Of a stretch of 64,000 bases of DNA, positions 51,620 to 60,737 are shown one piece after another (the stretch's first letter is position 1; each line of letters begins with the position of its first letter). The notes under the pieces are model-generated. The model ran no database searches. It saw nothing but the letters and a program-made list of their open reading frames with translations, and was not told where the DNA came from. Source of the stretch: Cellvibrio sp. KY-YJ-3 (GTDB lineage: Bacteria; Pseudomonadota; Gammaproteobacteria; Pseudomonadales; Cellvibrionaceae); contig NZ_CP031727.1 of assembly GCF_008806955.1 (NCBI RefSeq), positions 3,238,001 through 3,302,000 of the forward strand, given 5' to 3'. Position numbers and translations under genes: made by a program.

Positions 51620-53318
51620 GTTTCATATCCCCAACAAGTTCCAGATCAGCCTCTTGCGCAGCAATGTTAGCGACGGGTTGCTCACGTAATTTCAACTTGC
51701 GCGCGGCGAACACCGAGAGCGCCGCGGTAGCCAGCAAACTGAGATCCACTCCTGCAACCGGCCAATAGGTTTGGGTAAACACAGTTTTGACCAAATGATC
51801 GCCCGTGGTGAGCCAGTTAAGTACAACGGCTGCAACTGCTAATAAGGCAGCGATCCAACACTGCTCGCGCCAAGCGGGGTTGCGGGCGGCGCGGGCAACT
51901 GGTGCACTGCGCCATGCCGCATGTAAAAAGGCCAGTAACCAGGCGAACCAAAAGGCATTGATCTCCCAATCGCCTTTTCCAGCCAGGTCGGCGGGTAATA
52001 GGCGATTCGCAACCAGCATGGCGAAACTGGCAATCAACATTCCTGTCACCGTAGTAACCGCCAAAGCATCCACGATACGGCTGCCCTGGCTTTGAGTTTT
52101 GGCGTGTTGCTGCTTGCGCTTCTCGACGAAGAAAATAAAACCTGTTGCGATACAAATGCACCCCAGCAATCCACCGATGACATAAAGCCAGCGCAATAAC
52201 CAATGCTCAAAGTGCTGCAAGTGCAAACCAGTTAAAAACTCATTAATTTCAGACACCACAGTGCGCGGCGGGTCCTCACGCAACACTTCGCCGGTACTAG
52301 CTTTAAAGTGAATGCCCTCACCTACCAAGGCAACCCGGTCGCTGCCCGCGCGATAAATACTGACGTAGCCATTTTGGTCGCCCAAATGATCGGCAAACAG
52401 GTAGCCCACCTCGCCTGCCATATCGCGCGCCGCCCAGCGGCGTTTCGCTTCGGCCACCATGGCATCCACCGATGCCATGGGCGCAGCAATACCCGCTGCT
52501 TCATGCGGCAACCCCGTGCGCTCCGCCTCCAATACCTCGTGCTGGTCATGCAAGGGTTTGAGCATGGTGTGCGACACGGGAAAGTAAAAGAAGCTGGCAA
52601 AAATTACCAAACCGGTAAACGCAAAAAAGAAGTGGAAAGGCAAGGCCACCACACCGGTCATATTGTGCAAATCCAGAGCGCTGCGCTGGGTGCGCTTTTT
52701 AGGGCGGAAGGTAAACAACTCACGGAAAATTTTGCGATGCATAATCACCCCGGTCACCAGCGCCGCCAGCATCACAAAAGCCGCCAGCCCGACTATGTAG
52801 TAACCAATATTTTTCCAATGCCAGTTGAGGCTGTAATGCATAGGGTAAAACCAGCGGCTGCCAATTTTTAAGGCATCGTCGGGAATGGCCTCGCCAGTGC
52901 GCGGATCGATGGTCGCCCAACCATGGACGTGCAGGTGATCGTCGGCTGGATTCAGGGGTTTATTGGGGATACTGAACTCGGCACCAATGGACAATACCGG
53001 GTCGCGGTGTGTGGTGTAGGCATAGAGCGATGCCATGGGCATAGTGTCTGGATGGGGCAAATCGCCCACTACCCGCGCTGCGGTTGCGGCCATGTCGTCT
53101 GGATGTGCACGCAGTTTTTCAAACACCGGTTTAAGCAAATGATCAAACGACGGCATGGGCTGGGGTTCGAAACGGGTGTCAGGAATCGCCCAGCGGTCAA
53201 TCTCACGATCAAAGACTGAGAGCGCGCCAAAGAAGAAACAAATCATGAGCACAAAGCCCAGCACCAGGCCAAACCAGGTGTGTACCCATGTCATTGATAG
53301 ACGAAAATTGTTAAACAT
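51612..53318 (-). CDS. PepSY-associated transmembrane protein, putative siderophore-iron reductase
   Basis: A 568-residue inner-membrane protein of the PepSY-TM family. The first helix MTWVHTWFGLVLGFVLMICFFFGALSVFDREID is the family signature. Later segments include HMTGVVALPFHFFFAFTGLVIFASFFYFP and GLHLQHFEHWLLRWLYVIGGLLGC, with conserved His suited to haem binding. FoxB, a ferric-siderophore reductase, belongs to this family, so reduction of siderophore iron at the inner membrane is a reasonable inference. GGGAG lies six bases before the ATG at 53318; the frame is open to 53372. Confidence 0.85.
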   Translation of the reverse strand: MFNNFRLSMTWVHTWFGLVLGFVLMICFFFGALSVFDREIDRWAIPDTRFEPQPMPSFDHLLKPVFEKLRAHPDDMAATAARVVGDLPHPDTMPMASLYAYTTHRDPVLSIGAEFSIPNKPLNPADDHLHVHGWATIDPRTGEAIPDDALKIGSRWFYPMHYSLNWHWKNIGYYIVGLAAFVMLAALVTGVIMHRKIFRELFTFRPKKRTQRSALDLHNMTGVVALPFHFFFAFTGLVIFASFFYFPVSHTMLKPLHDQHEVLEAERTGLPHEAAGIAAPMASVDAMVAEAKRRWAARDMAGEVGYLFADHLGDQNGYVSIYRAGSDRVALVGEGIHFKASTGEVLREDPPRTVVSEINEFLTGLHLQHFEHWLLRWLYVIGGLLGCICIATGFIFFVEKRKQQHAKTQSQGSRIVDALAVTTVTGMLIASFAMLVANRLLPADLAGKGDWEINAFWFAWLLAFLHAAWRSAPVARAARNPAWREQCWIAALLAVAAVVLNWLTTGDHLVKTVFTQTYWPVAGVDLSLLATAALSVFAARKLKLREQPVANIAAQEADLELVGDMKHV

Positions 53319-53341
53319 TAAAATCTCCCACCATGAAAACC

Positions 53342-53629
53342 TCAGCCCAATAAGGTGCGTTGCAGCGCCCAAGCGGCCGAGGTCATTAATACTGCCCCAC
53401 TACCCAACAAGACCCATACCCGCAGCATACTGGCGGCGGCAAACGCCCAGAGGAATAACCCCAAAAACACCAGAAACGAGAGTAGTAAAACCCCGGTCTC
53501 GGCCTCGTGAAAATCCACACCCAGAGCCACCAACCCGGCCATGCCGAGTGCGGTAAAACCCCAGGTAAATGCGTAACCGCCCAAAAGCGCCGCCGCGATA
53601 CGGTTGATGGTGACCCAATACGTCGTCAT
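53342..53629 (-). CDS. DUF3649-like small membrane protein
   Basis: A 95-residue inner-membrane protein with about three hydrophobic segments (RIAAALLGGYAFTWGFTALGMAGLVAL and following). Length and neighbours match the DUF3649 family, usually found directly upstream of a PepSY-TM gene. The ATG at 53629 begins the family-like MTTYWVTINRIAAAL; the frame runs to 53677. Its function is unknown. It is the first gene of the minus-strand operon. Confidence 0.78.
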   Translation of the reverse strand: MTTYWVTINRIAAALLGGYAFTWGFTALGMAGLVALGVDFHEAETGVLLLSFLVFLGLFLWAFAAASMLRVWVLLGSGAVLMTSAAWALQRTLLG

Positions 53630-53840
53630 AAGAAGTCTCGTCGTATAACACTGAGGTACAACATTCTGTCGCCTCACATTTCTGAAAAGTCACACATGCT
53701 TTCACAAATGATACTTATTCGCAATAAGAACCAGCAAAGAAGAAGTGTTAAGACGTGAAAGCATTAATCAAATGAGATTGATTCCCAACTTAAACCCATT
53801 AAGATGGCCTCCCTGACACCCACCCTAATGATGAGGACTT

Positions 53841-54932
53841 ATGCAGCGCCTGCTCTTAACCACCTGTCTGTTTCTACCATTGTTGGCCACATCCCATTCG
53901 ATTAACGCTCAGCCCAACGAGCTGCAAGTTGTTACCCATCGCTTGGAAACCACGGCGCTGGGCAGTGAGTTGGAGCTGAGTGGCACGCTGCGTGCCCTGC
54001 GCGATTCCACCTTGTCGGTTTCCGTTAATGCGCTAGTCAAGCGCCTGCATGTAGACCTTGGCAGCCGCGTTAAACAGGGTGATCTGCTGCTGGAGTTGGA
54101 CGACAGCATCGCCAAACAGGAGCACCAGCGCGCTCTGGCGCAGCTGTCTGCCGCTGAAACTGCCGCCACTGAAGCCGCTCGCCTGCGCGATGAAGCACTG
54201 CGCTTAAAACAGCAAAGTCATATTGCCCAGAGCGAAGTGAGCGCCCGTGAAAGCGCAGCCAAACTGGCAATGGCACGCTTGCAGGAAGCCCGCGCCGACG
54301 CGCGTATCGCCGCCGAACATTTAGCCAAACATCAGCTCAAAGCGCCATTTGATGGGGTGATCAGTGTGCGCTGGACTGATCTGGGGCAATGGTTAAACCC
54401 GGGCGATCAAGTTTTTACCCTCGTCTCAATGGATTTATTGCGCCTGGATGTCCAGCTGCCGCAGGAACACTTGCCCAGCATCGAGCATATTCAAACCGTG
54501 CAGATCCGCCCTGATTCCCAACCCGGCCTGCAGATTCCAGCGCGGATCGACACGCTAGTGCCGGTGGGTGACGCATCGCGCAGCTTCCTGCTGCGCCTCG
54601 CGGCAACGGAGGCTTCGCCCGCACTGGTACCGGGTGCCTCTGCCCGTGCACATTTAGTGTTCAAGCAAGCGAAGACTGCTGTGTTATTGCCGCGCGATGC
54701 GGTGCTGCGCAATGCCGACGGTAACTTCAGTGTCTTTGTGGTGGAAAACGGTAAAGCCAAGCGCCGCCAGATTGCGCTGGGCAACAGCGGGCGCGACGGT
54801 TATTTAGTCGAACAAGGGTTAAAAGCCGGAGAGCAGGTGGTAATTCGCGGCAACGAGCTGTTAAGTGATGGGCAATCAGTGACCATTACCGCCGCCTCAA
54901 CATCCAGCGCGCAGGGCCAAAACGATGATTGA
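53841..54932 (+). CDS. RND efflux periplasmic adaptor subunit
   Basis: A membrane-fusion protein of 363 residues. A signal peptide (about 1-23, ending HSINAQ) precedes a biotinyl-lipoyl-like part (VKRLHVDLGSRVKQGDLLLELDD). An alpha-hairpin coiled coil rich in Ala/Arg/Glu (about 95-150) follows. The second lipoyl half is QLKAPFDGVISVRWTDLGQWLNPGDQ, then a beta-barrel. It bridges the RND pump to an outer-membrane channel, for which no gene lies in the window. GAGGA precedes the ATG. Its stop overlaps the pump start by eight bases (ATGATTGA). Confidence 0.92.
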   Translation: MQRLLLTTCLFLPLLATSHSINAQPNELQVVTHRLETTALGSELELSGTLRALRDSTLSVSVNALVKRLHVDLGSRVKQGDLLLELDDSIAKQEHQRALAQLSAAETAATEAARLRDEALRLKQQSHIAQSEVSARESAAKLAMARLQEARADARIAAEHLAKHQLKAPFDGVISVRWTDLGQWLNPGDQVFTLVSMDLLRLDVQLPQEHLPSIEHIQTVQIRPDSQPGLQIPARIDTLVPVGDASRSFLLRLAATEASPALVPGASARAHLVFKQAKTAVLLPRDAVLRNADGNFSVFVVENGKAKRRQIALGNSGRDGYLVEQGLKAGEQVVIRGNELLSDGQSVTITAASTSSAQGQNDD

Positions 54933-57900
54933 AAAACTGGTTCTTCAAGGGCGCTTGCTGAGCGTTATAGTGCTGATTGTGTGTGTACTCGGCCTGGCAG
55001 CAGCCCTGCGCATGCCGGTGCAGATGATTCCCAACCTGGATACCCGCATCATCACCGTTGAAACCGGCTGGCCGGGGGCGACACCGCAAGATATCGAAAA
55101 AGAAATCCTGCTGGAACAGGAGCGCTACCTGCGTTCGCTGCCCAACCTCAGCCGCATGGAATCCTTCGCCGAGATGGGCACAGCCGTGATCGAGTTGGAA
55201 TTCCCCATCGGAGTCGAGGCCAATGAAGCGCTTATCCGGGTTTCCAATGCCCTGAGCCAGGTGCCCAACTACCCCGAAAACGTCGATCAACCGCGCCTGT
55301 ACAGCGAATCCTTTTCCGAAAATGCGTTCATGTATTTCGCCGTGCTGCCGCAAGTGGGCAACCCACGCGATTTGGATATGGACATGATCAGCGATTTTAT
55401 CGATGACAACCTGCGCCCGCGCATGGAGCGGGTTGCCGGAGTATCGCAAGTCGAGATGAGCAACACCCTGCGCCAGATCCAGATCCAGGTCGACCCAGCA
55501 CGGCTCGCCCAGCGCAACCTGAGCCTGGAGGACGTAAGCAACGCCATTCGCGCCCGTAACCGCGATGTATCCGCCGGCGACATCAACGAAGGCAAACGCC
55601 GTTACTTGCTGCGCACTACCAGCCGCTTCGATGATATTAACGACCTGCAAAACCTGATTATCACCCACAGCGATGGCAGCCATATCCGTTTGGGGGACGT
55701 CGCCGAAGTCCGCCTTGATCACTATGAGAAACGCGGCTACTCCATCGTTAACGGCGAGGAAGCACTGACCCTGGCCGTCAAACGCCAGCAGGGTTCCAAC
55801 GTTATCGATATCAAACGCGCCATGCTCGCGGAGATCGACAAATTGCGCGTTGACCTGCTGGAGCCCAACGGCCTGCGCATTTTGATGATTGGCGACGATG
55901 TGCGCTACGTTGAGAGCTCCATCAGCAATGTTTTCTCCAACCTTTGCCTCGGCGCCCTGCTCGCCACTCTGGTGATGTACCTATTCCTGCGTTCGGGCCG
56001 CGCTACGCTCATCTGCTTGATGGGGATTCCGGTGTGCACTATCGCCTCCTTCATTGGGCTGGCCGCCTTTGATCGCACCATCAACGTGATCTCCCTCGCC
56101 GGTATTGCCTTTGCGATTGGTATGACGGTGGATAACAGCATTGTGGTGCTGGAAAGCATTGAGCAGGCGCGGCGACGCGGGTTGGATCGTATCGAAGCCG
56201 CCGTCACCGGCGTGCGCGAGGTATGGAGCGCGGTGATTGCATCCAGCGCTACCACCATTTTGGTATTTGCGCCGGTGCTATTTGTTACCGACGAAGCGGG
56301 ACAACTCTATTCCGATATCGCACTGGCTATCTCTGCCTCTATTTTTGCCTCAATGCTGTTTGCACTGTTTGTGGTGCCCGCCGCCAGTGCCGCCATCGGT
56401 GGGCGAATGGACATGGGCGAAGGTTCCAAACGCGAAGCAGCTATCCTGAAAATAACTGACTGGCTCTGCTGCACCCTCAAGCGCCGCTACCTGACGATGG
56501 CTCTGACGCTGGTCGGTAGCCTTGGTTTGGCACTGGTATTTATGCCCGCCGCCGAATACCTGCCTGAGGGCGAAGAGCCAAAAGCCTTTAGCAGTATGTT
56601 TGCGCCGCCCGGCTACAACATCGAGGAAATGCACAAGATCGGCACTGAAATTCAAACCGAATTGAATCAGGCAACTGCAGAGGACTACACCGCTGAAAAC
56701 GCTGGTATTCCGCCGCTGAAATACTACTTTCTGCGGATCAGTGCCGGGCAACTCTGGCTGATGAGCGAACCGCGCGACCCCGCCGATATCGATGTCATGA
56801 TGACAGCACTGGTGACCCGCTTTGAGACCTACCCCGGCATGCGCGCCTTTTCGGCCCGTGGTTCGATCATCTCCAGCAATCAGGGCGGCACCCGCGCGGT
56901 GGAGTTAAACATCACCGGCCCTGACCTGGGCGAACTCTACGACACAGCGCGCCACGTGATGCGCCGCGCGGAAGACGTATTTGAAGAACCGCGTATTGAT
57001 TCATCGCCCTCATCGCTCTCACTCGACCAACCGCTGATTGAAATCCGCCCGCGCTGGGAGCGTTTGGCTGAACTCGGTTTTAGCCCGGAGGAATTCGGCT
57101 TTATTGTTGCCGCTTATAGCGATGGCGCTTTTGTGGGTGAATTTATCGATGGCGACGACAAGATCGATATGTTTTTGTTCAGCACCGCAGGCAATCGCCA
57201 ACAGCTCAGCGAGCTGGCGCAAGTCCCCATCAGCACACCCAACGGGCAAGTCATGCCGCTCTCTGCACTCGCCGAGCTGCGCGAAACAGTCGATAGCGAA
57301 GAGTTGCGCCGCGTGAATGGTCAGCGCACCGTATCGGTTTATATCATTCCTGCCGATGATGTCGCGCTGGAAACGGCGGTGGATAAAATGCGCACCGAAT
57401 TAATTCCGGCCATGAAACGCGCTGGCGAATTACCCAGCCGCGTCGCGCTCAGTATTACCGGCGCCGCGGACGATCTCGCCTCCACCCGCGCCTCATTACT
57501 GAATAACTTCGCCGTCGCCCTGGTGTTGATTTACCTATTGTTAGTGGCAATATTTTCGCACTGGGGATACCCGCTCCTGATTATGACGACAGTACCCTTG
57601 GGAATCGCCGGTGGTCTGGTGGGCTTGGTAGCAACCAATGCTCTGAGCGCACTGCTGGCAACTATCGGCCTGGGCGGCAGCCATCAGGCGTTCGACATGA
57701 TTACCATGCTGGGTTTTGTGATTTTGTTGGGGACAGTCGTCAACAACCCCATCCTGATTGTGGAGCAAACCCGCCGCAATCTGGATGAGCGCCAACTGCC
57801 TATCGCAGAGGCAGTGCGCGAAGCCGTCGCCAGCCGCCTGCGCCCCATCCTCATGTCCACCGCCACCACCATCTTCGGGCTATTGCCACTGGTACTTATT

Positions 57901-58083
57901 CCCGGTGCTGGCACGGAGTTGTATCGCGGTGTCGGCATAGTTGTGCTCTGCGGCCTCACCGCTTCCATGCTGCTGACGCTGAGCTTCTTGCCGTGCTTGT
58001 TGATAGAAGTATTAAACCCGGAGGCAAGTTGGCGAGATAAATTAACTCGACTTGTGCCGCGTAAAAATGTGACAAGCAAATAA
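54925..58083 (+). CDS. RND efflux permease (AcrB superfamily)
   Basis: An inner-membrane pump of 1052 residues with the full RND layout: transmembrane segment 1, a large periplasmic loop, segments 2-6, a second loop, then segments 8-12. Segment 4 carries GMTVDNSIVVLESIEQARRR, so AcrB's Asp407-Asp408 pair is Asp-Asn here. Segment 10 carries GTVVNNPILIVEQTRRN, where AcrB has Lys940. The proton-relay residues therefore differ from canonical HAE1 pumps. Substrates are unknown; the position between a siderophore-uptake and a siderophore-synthesis operon suggests siderophore export or recycling. A terminator follows. Confidence 0.92.
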   Translation: MIEKLVLQGRLLSVIVLIVCVLGLAAALRMPVQMIPNLDTRIITVETGWPGATPQDIEKEILLEQERYLRSLPNLSRMESFAEMGTAVIELEFPIGVEANEALIRVSNALSQVPNYPENVDQPRLYSESFSENAFMYFAVLPQVGNPRDLDMDMISDFIDDNLRPRMERVAGVSQVEMSNTLRQIQIQVDPARLAQRNLSLEDVSNAIRARNRDVSAGDINEGKRRYLLRTTSRFDDINDLQNLIITHSDGSHIRLGDVAEVRLDHYEKRGYSIVNGEEALTLAVKRQQGSNVIDIKRAMLAEIDKLRVDLLEPNGLRILMIGDDVRYVESSISNVFSNLCLGALLATLVMYLFLRSGRATLICLMGIPVCTIASFIGLAAFDRTINVISLAGIAFAIGMTVDNSIVVLESIEQARRRGLDRIEAAVTGVREVWSAVIASSATTILVFAPVLFVTDEAGQLYSDIALAISASIFASMLFALFVVPAASAAIGGRMDMGEGSKREAAILKITDWLCCTLKRRYLTMALTLVGSLGLALVFMPAAEYLPEGEEPKAFSSMFAPPGYNIEEMHKIGTEIQTELNQATAEDYTAENAGIPPLKYYFLRISAGQLWLMSEPRDPADIDVMMTALVTRFETYPGMRAFSARGSIISSNQGGTRAVELNITGPDLGELYDTARHVMRRAEDVFEEPRIDSSPSSLSLDQPLIEIRPRWERLAELGFSPEEFGFIVAAYSDGAFVGEFIDGDDKIDMFLFSTAGNRQQLSELAQVPISTPNGQVMPLSALAELRETVDSEELRRVNGQRTVSVYIIPADDVALETAVDKMRTELIPAMKRAGELPSRVALSITGAADDLASTRASLLNNFAVALVLIYLLLVAIFSHWGYPLLIMTTVPLGIAGGLVGLVATNALSALLATIGLGGSHQAFDMITMLGFVILLGTVVNNPILIVEQTRRNLDERQLPIAEAVREAVASRLRPILMSTATTIFGLLPLVLIPGAGTELYRGVGIVVLCGLTASMLLTLSFLPCLLIEVLNPEASWRDKLTRLVPRKNVTSK

Positions 58084-58122
58084 AAAAACGGGCAGAAATT
58101 TTTAAAATCTCTGCCCGTTTTT
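58084..58122 (+). terminator. Rho-independent terminator after the RND permease gene
   Basis: AAAAACGGGCAGA and TCTGCCCGTTTTT pair across a 13-base A/T loop. The T-run lies on the plus strand, and the A-run upstream could also serve the minus-strand operon that ends at 58178. Confidence 0.88.
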
Positions 58123-58177
58123 ATTGGCAATTAATATGCGCGCTTCAAGCTCACAGGAATTAGTCTTCAAATACAGG

Positions 58178-58936
58178 TCACGCACTAAACCTGTTTTTAT
58201 TGGCCTGCAATGCCTGCCTTATCACCCCGCGATCCGTCCCAAGAACAAACATAGATACCCCCTGCTCCAACCAGGCTTGGTAGTCTTCAGTGGCTCGGGG
58301 AATTGCACAAAATTGTGCTGGGCTTGATGCAACAGCCATTGCAATCTTTTTTAATGAATCTTTCACCAAGGGATGTTGTGTTTGCCAGGGCACACCGAGA
58401 GATGCTGATAAATCTGCTGCGCCCTCCAGAATCACATCAACGCCATCCACACGGGCTAACTCCTGACAATTTTCAACACCGTTTTTATCTTCAATCATTA
58501 ACACCACACAAACACTATCGTTTACATTCTGATTGCGCATGGCGAGTTCATCAGATTGAAAATTCAAATGGCGGTGCACACTTAGCCCCCGATCACCTTC
58601 CGGCGCATAGCGACATAAGCGCACGGCCATTCGTGCCTGCTCTGCCGATTGAATACGCGGAAACACTATGCCACTGGCTCCCGCATCGAGTATGGGCAAT
58701 ACCAAATGGGATCGCGCCAATGGAACCCTGACCAATACAGCCAATCCGTGGCTGCGAGCGGTCACAATCATATGATCCAAGGTTTGCATATCCGTGAGGC
58801 TATGTTCCAGATCAATGATTACAAAGTCGTAGTTTGCAACAGCAATAAACTCCACTAGCAATGGTGATGGAGTAAAACAAAAAATCCCCGACAGCGGCTC
58901 TTTGTTATGAACGCGCGCGCGCAACCCACTATACAT
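58178..58936 (-). CDS. HpcH/HpaI-family aldolase, SbnG-like citrate synthase candidate
   Basis: A 252-residue HpcH/HpaI aldolase-fold protein. Visible active-site residues are the His in FVIIDLEHS, the Arg in VLVRVP, the metal-binding Glu in VVLMIEDKNGVEN and Asp in GAADLS. The SbnG protein of the staphyloferrin B cluster belongs to this fold and makes citrate from oxaloacetate and acetyl-CoA. In achromobactin clusters a relative, AcsB, sits among the same synthetases. The gene overlaps the upstream synthetase by eight bases (ATGTATAG) and is the last gene of the operon. An ordinary HpaI-type aldolase cannot be excluded from sequence. Confidence 0.8.
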   Translation of the reverse strand: MYSGLRARVHNKEPLSGIFCFTPSPLLVEFIAVANYDFVIIDLEHSLTDMQTLDHMIVTARSHGLAVLVRVPLARSHLVLPILDAGASGIVFPRIQSAEQARMAVRLCRYAPEGDRGLSVHRHLNFQSDELAMRNQNVNDSVCVVLMIEDKNGVENCQELARVDGVDVILEGAADLSASLGVPWQTQHPLVKDSLKKIAMAVASSPAQFCAIPRATEDYQAWLEQGVSMFVLGTDRGVIRQALQANKNRFSA

Positions 58937-60737
58937 ACTCCATTACCTCTTCCACTGAAATAACCATGGGATTGGGCAGCAATACATAACTCGCATCACT
59001 ATCGGCATGTTGAAAAAATCGTGTTATCAGGTTGGCTTTGGCAATTAAGGCATCCCCTTTTAATAATCCCCCAATACGCCGTTCAACTAATTCTAAATCA
59101 ACCAGCTCCGAATTAACGCTAGTGGAAAAACGCTCCAAGGTTTTTCGCACCATTTCCCATAACTGCTGTTCATTGAGGCCAAATCGGCAAATCTGATAAA
59201 TCACTTGCCCGAGATGATTCACAAATAAACAATAATTGAGCCGCTGCCAGGTTTTATTTTCATCGTGTAACACACTGGTCAGGGCTTTTCCTTGCATTCC
59301 ATGCAGCAGGCTTTGGTCCCACATCCCTTTAATTAATTTTGTACCTTCCAAATCCCGCAATATGACACCAACAGGCCATCCACTTTCCAATTTTACAACC
59401 ACATTTTGTAGATGCGGCTCGCACACAACGCCCTGCTCGAAATAGGCAGATAATAGCGGCTGCACAAGATGACTGAGATATAGCGAAAACCATTCAAGGG
59501 CAACCTGGTTGCCTTGCGAGGTACCCTTGATTGCGCCCAGGGAGTTAAAACATTTTTCTAACCAGGATTCCCCTTTATGGTTATCTCCAAATAAAGTTGC
59601 ACTCAACACATTCTGAATGTTTTGTGAAAATTGAAATGGTTTGGCATCACGAAAGATGACACCGAAATGGCTACGCAAATCCGCCTGAACATTTTCATCC
59701 GCATGCGGAATATCAGCGGATAACGCAAAAGGCTCCAGTACAAATTCAAAACCCGGAAACTGCTTTTTCATACCAACCACAATAGGCGAAAGAATGTTTG
59801 TCAACTTGACCGCTGCATCAAGTTCATAATAAGCGTTCTTTCTCACACTATTGGTGATTCGCATACTCAGTGAACATTTTAAAAAATAGGGGAAATCAGC
59901 ATTATACAAGGTGCGGACGGATATGGTGGGCTTAAAATAAATACCCGAAGCGCCAAGGTATTTTACTACTCCCTCTTCAATACTTTTATGAATGGGGGCA
60001 TGCTGCAATAAGTAGTTGGCTTGCCAGGGGTGGCAAGGCACAAGGCTCCATCCAGCGGGAATATCATGACGGGACACCTGCGCCATTTGCTCAACTAAAG
60101 GTTGTATTTCAAGCTCACTGCTGTTTGCCACCCACTGAACCTGGGGAGACAACGCAAAATAATGCAATTGGAACGCGCTGCCAAATTCCGGGCTATAACG
60201 TAAAGATTCTGTTGCAGAGAATCCTTGCCGACATTTAGGCGCAGGATGAAAGCTATGACCATAAATAAGCGCAGATTCTGACTCGATATAATCGCTGTAG
60301 TGTTCTGCGCCGACATCAAAACAACGGGCGACACTTTGTTGAATAAACTCCGTGCTATTTTGTATTTGATCAAGCATTTCCTGCTTTACCTTAGCATTCT
60401 GGTAACGCAGGCAAAGCTCCTCCACTATCAATGTGGATAGGCTTTTCCATGGCAATAATTCAAAAACCGAACCGGCATTAAAATCGGCAATAGACAACGC
60501 AGAGGTATAAATATAATTTCCAATTGCAGAGCGATTCGCAACCTTAACTGACAAGCGCTTTCCGAGCTGTGGAAACTTGACAAGCAACATTCCTGCAGGG
60601 CCTTTCTCAATTTTATTCGGGATAAATTCCAACAAATCATTTGGTATCGCAATTTCTCTGACATAACAATTGAGTAGCGCTAATGCCGAATAGCGGTAAG
60701 CAATCAGGTCAATGGATTCAGGGGCAAATTTATTCAT
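58929..60737 (-). CDS. IucA/IucC-type NIS siderophore synthetase 3
   Basis: An NRPS-independent siderophore synthetase of 602 residues that would join a citrate or dicarboxylate carboxyl to an amine via an acyl-adenylate. Motifs in order: SFHPAPKCRQGF near the N-terminal third, LVPCHPWQANYLL, KPTISVRTLYNA (an Arg-Thr ATP-site element), and EPHLQNVVV with ILRDLEGTKL. The ATG at 60737 (MNKFAPESIDLIAYR) is used since it overlaps the previous gene by eight bases (ATGAATAA); the open frame runs to 60830. By position it would match SbnF, but that assignment needs a tree. Confidence 0.92.
   Translation of the reverse strand: MNKFAPESIDLIAYRYSALALLNCYVREIAIPNDLLEFIPNKIEKGPAGMLLVKFPQLGKRLSVKVANRSAIGNYIYTSALSIADFNAGSVFELLPWKSLSTLIVEELCLRYQNAKVKQEMLDQIQNSTEFIQQSVARCFDVGAEHYSDYIESESALIYGHSFHPAPKCRQGFSATESLRYSPEFGSAFQLHYFALSPQVQWVANSSELEIQPLVEQMAQVSRHDIPAGWSLVPCHPWQANYLLQHAPIHKSIEEGVVKYLGASGIYFKPTISVRTLYNADFPYFLKCSLSMRITNSVRKNAYYELDAAVKLTNILSPIVVGMKKQFPGFEFVLEPFALSADIPHADENVQADLRSHFGVIFRDAKPFQFSQNIQNVLSATLFGDNHKGESWLEKCFNSLGAIKGTSQGNQVALEWFSLYLSHLVQPLLSAYFEQGVVCEPHLQNVVVKLESGWPVGVILRDLEGTKLIKGMWDQSLLHGMQGKALTSVLHDENKTWQRLNYCLFVNHLGQVIYQICRFGLNEQQLWEMVRKTLERFSTSVNSELVDLELVERRIGGLLKGDALIAKANLITRFFQHADSDASYVLLPNPMVISVEEVMEYV

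Noticed and set aside
53700-53785. Possible Fur box before the RND adaptor gene (ATGATACTTATTCGCAATAAG and ATGAGATTGATTCC)
   Set aside because: The best alignments match the Fur consensus at only about 11 of 19 positions, too weak to report as a site.
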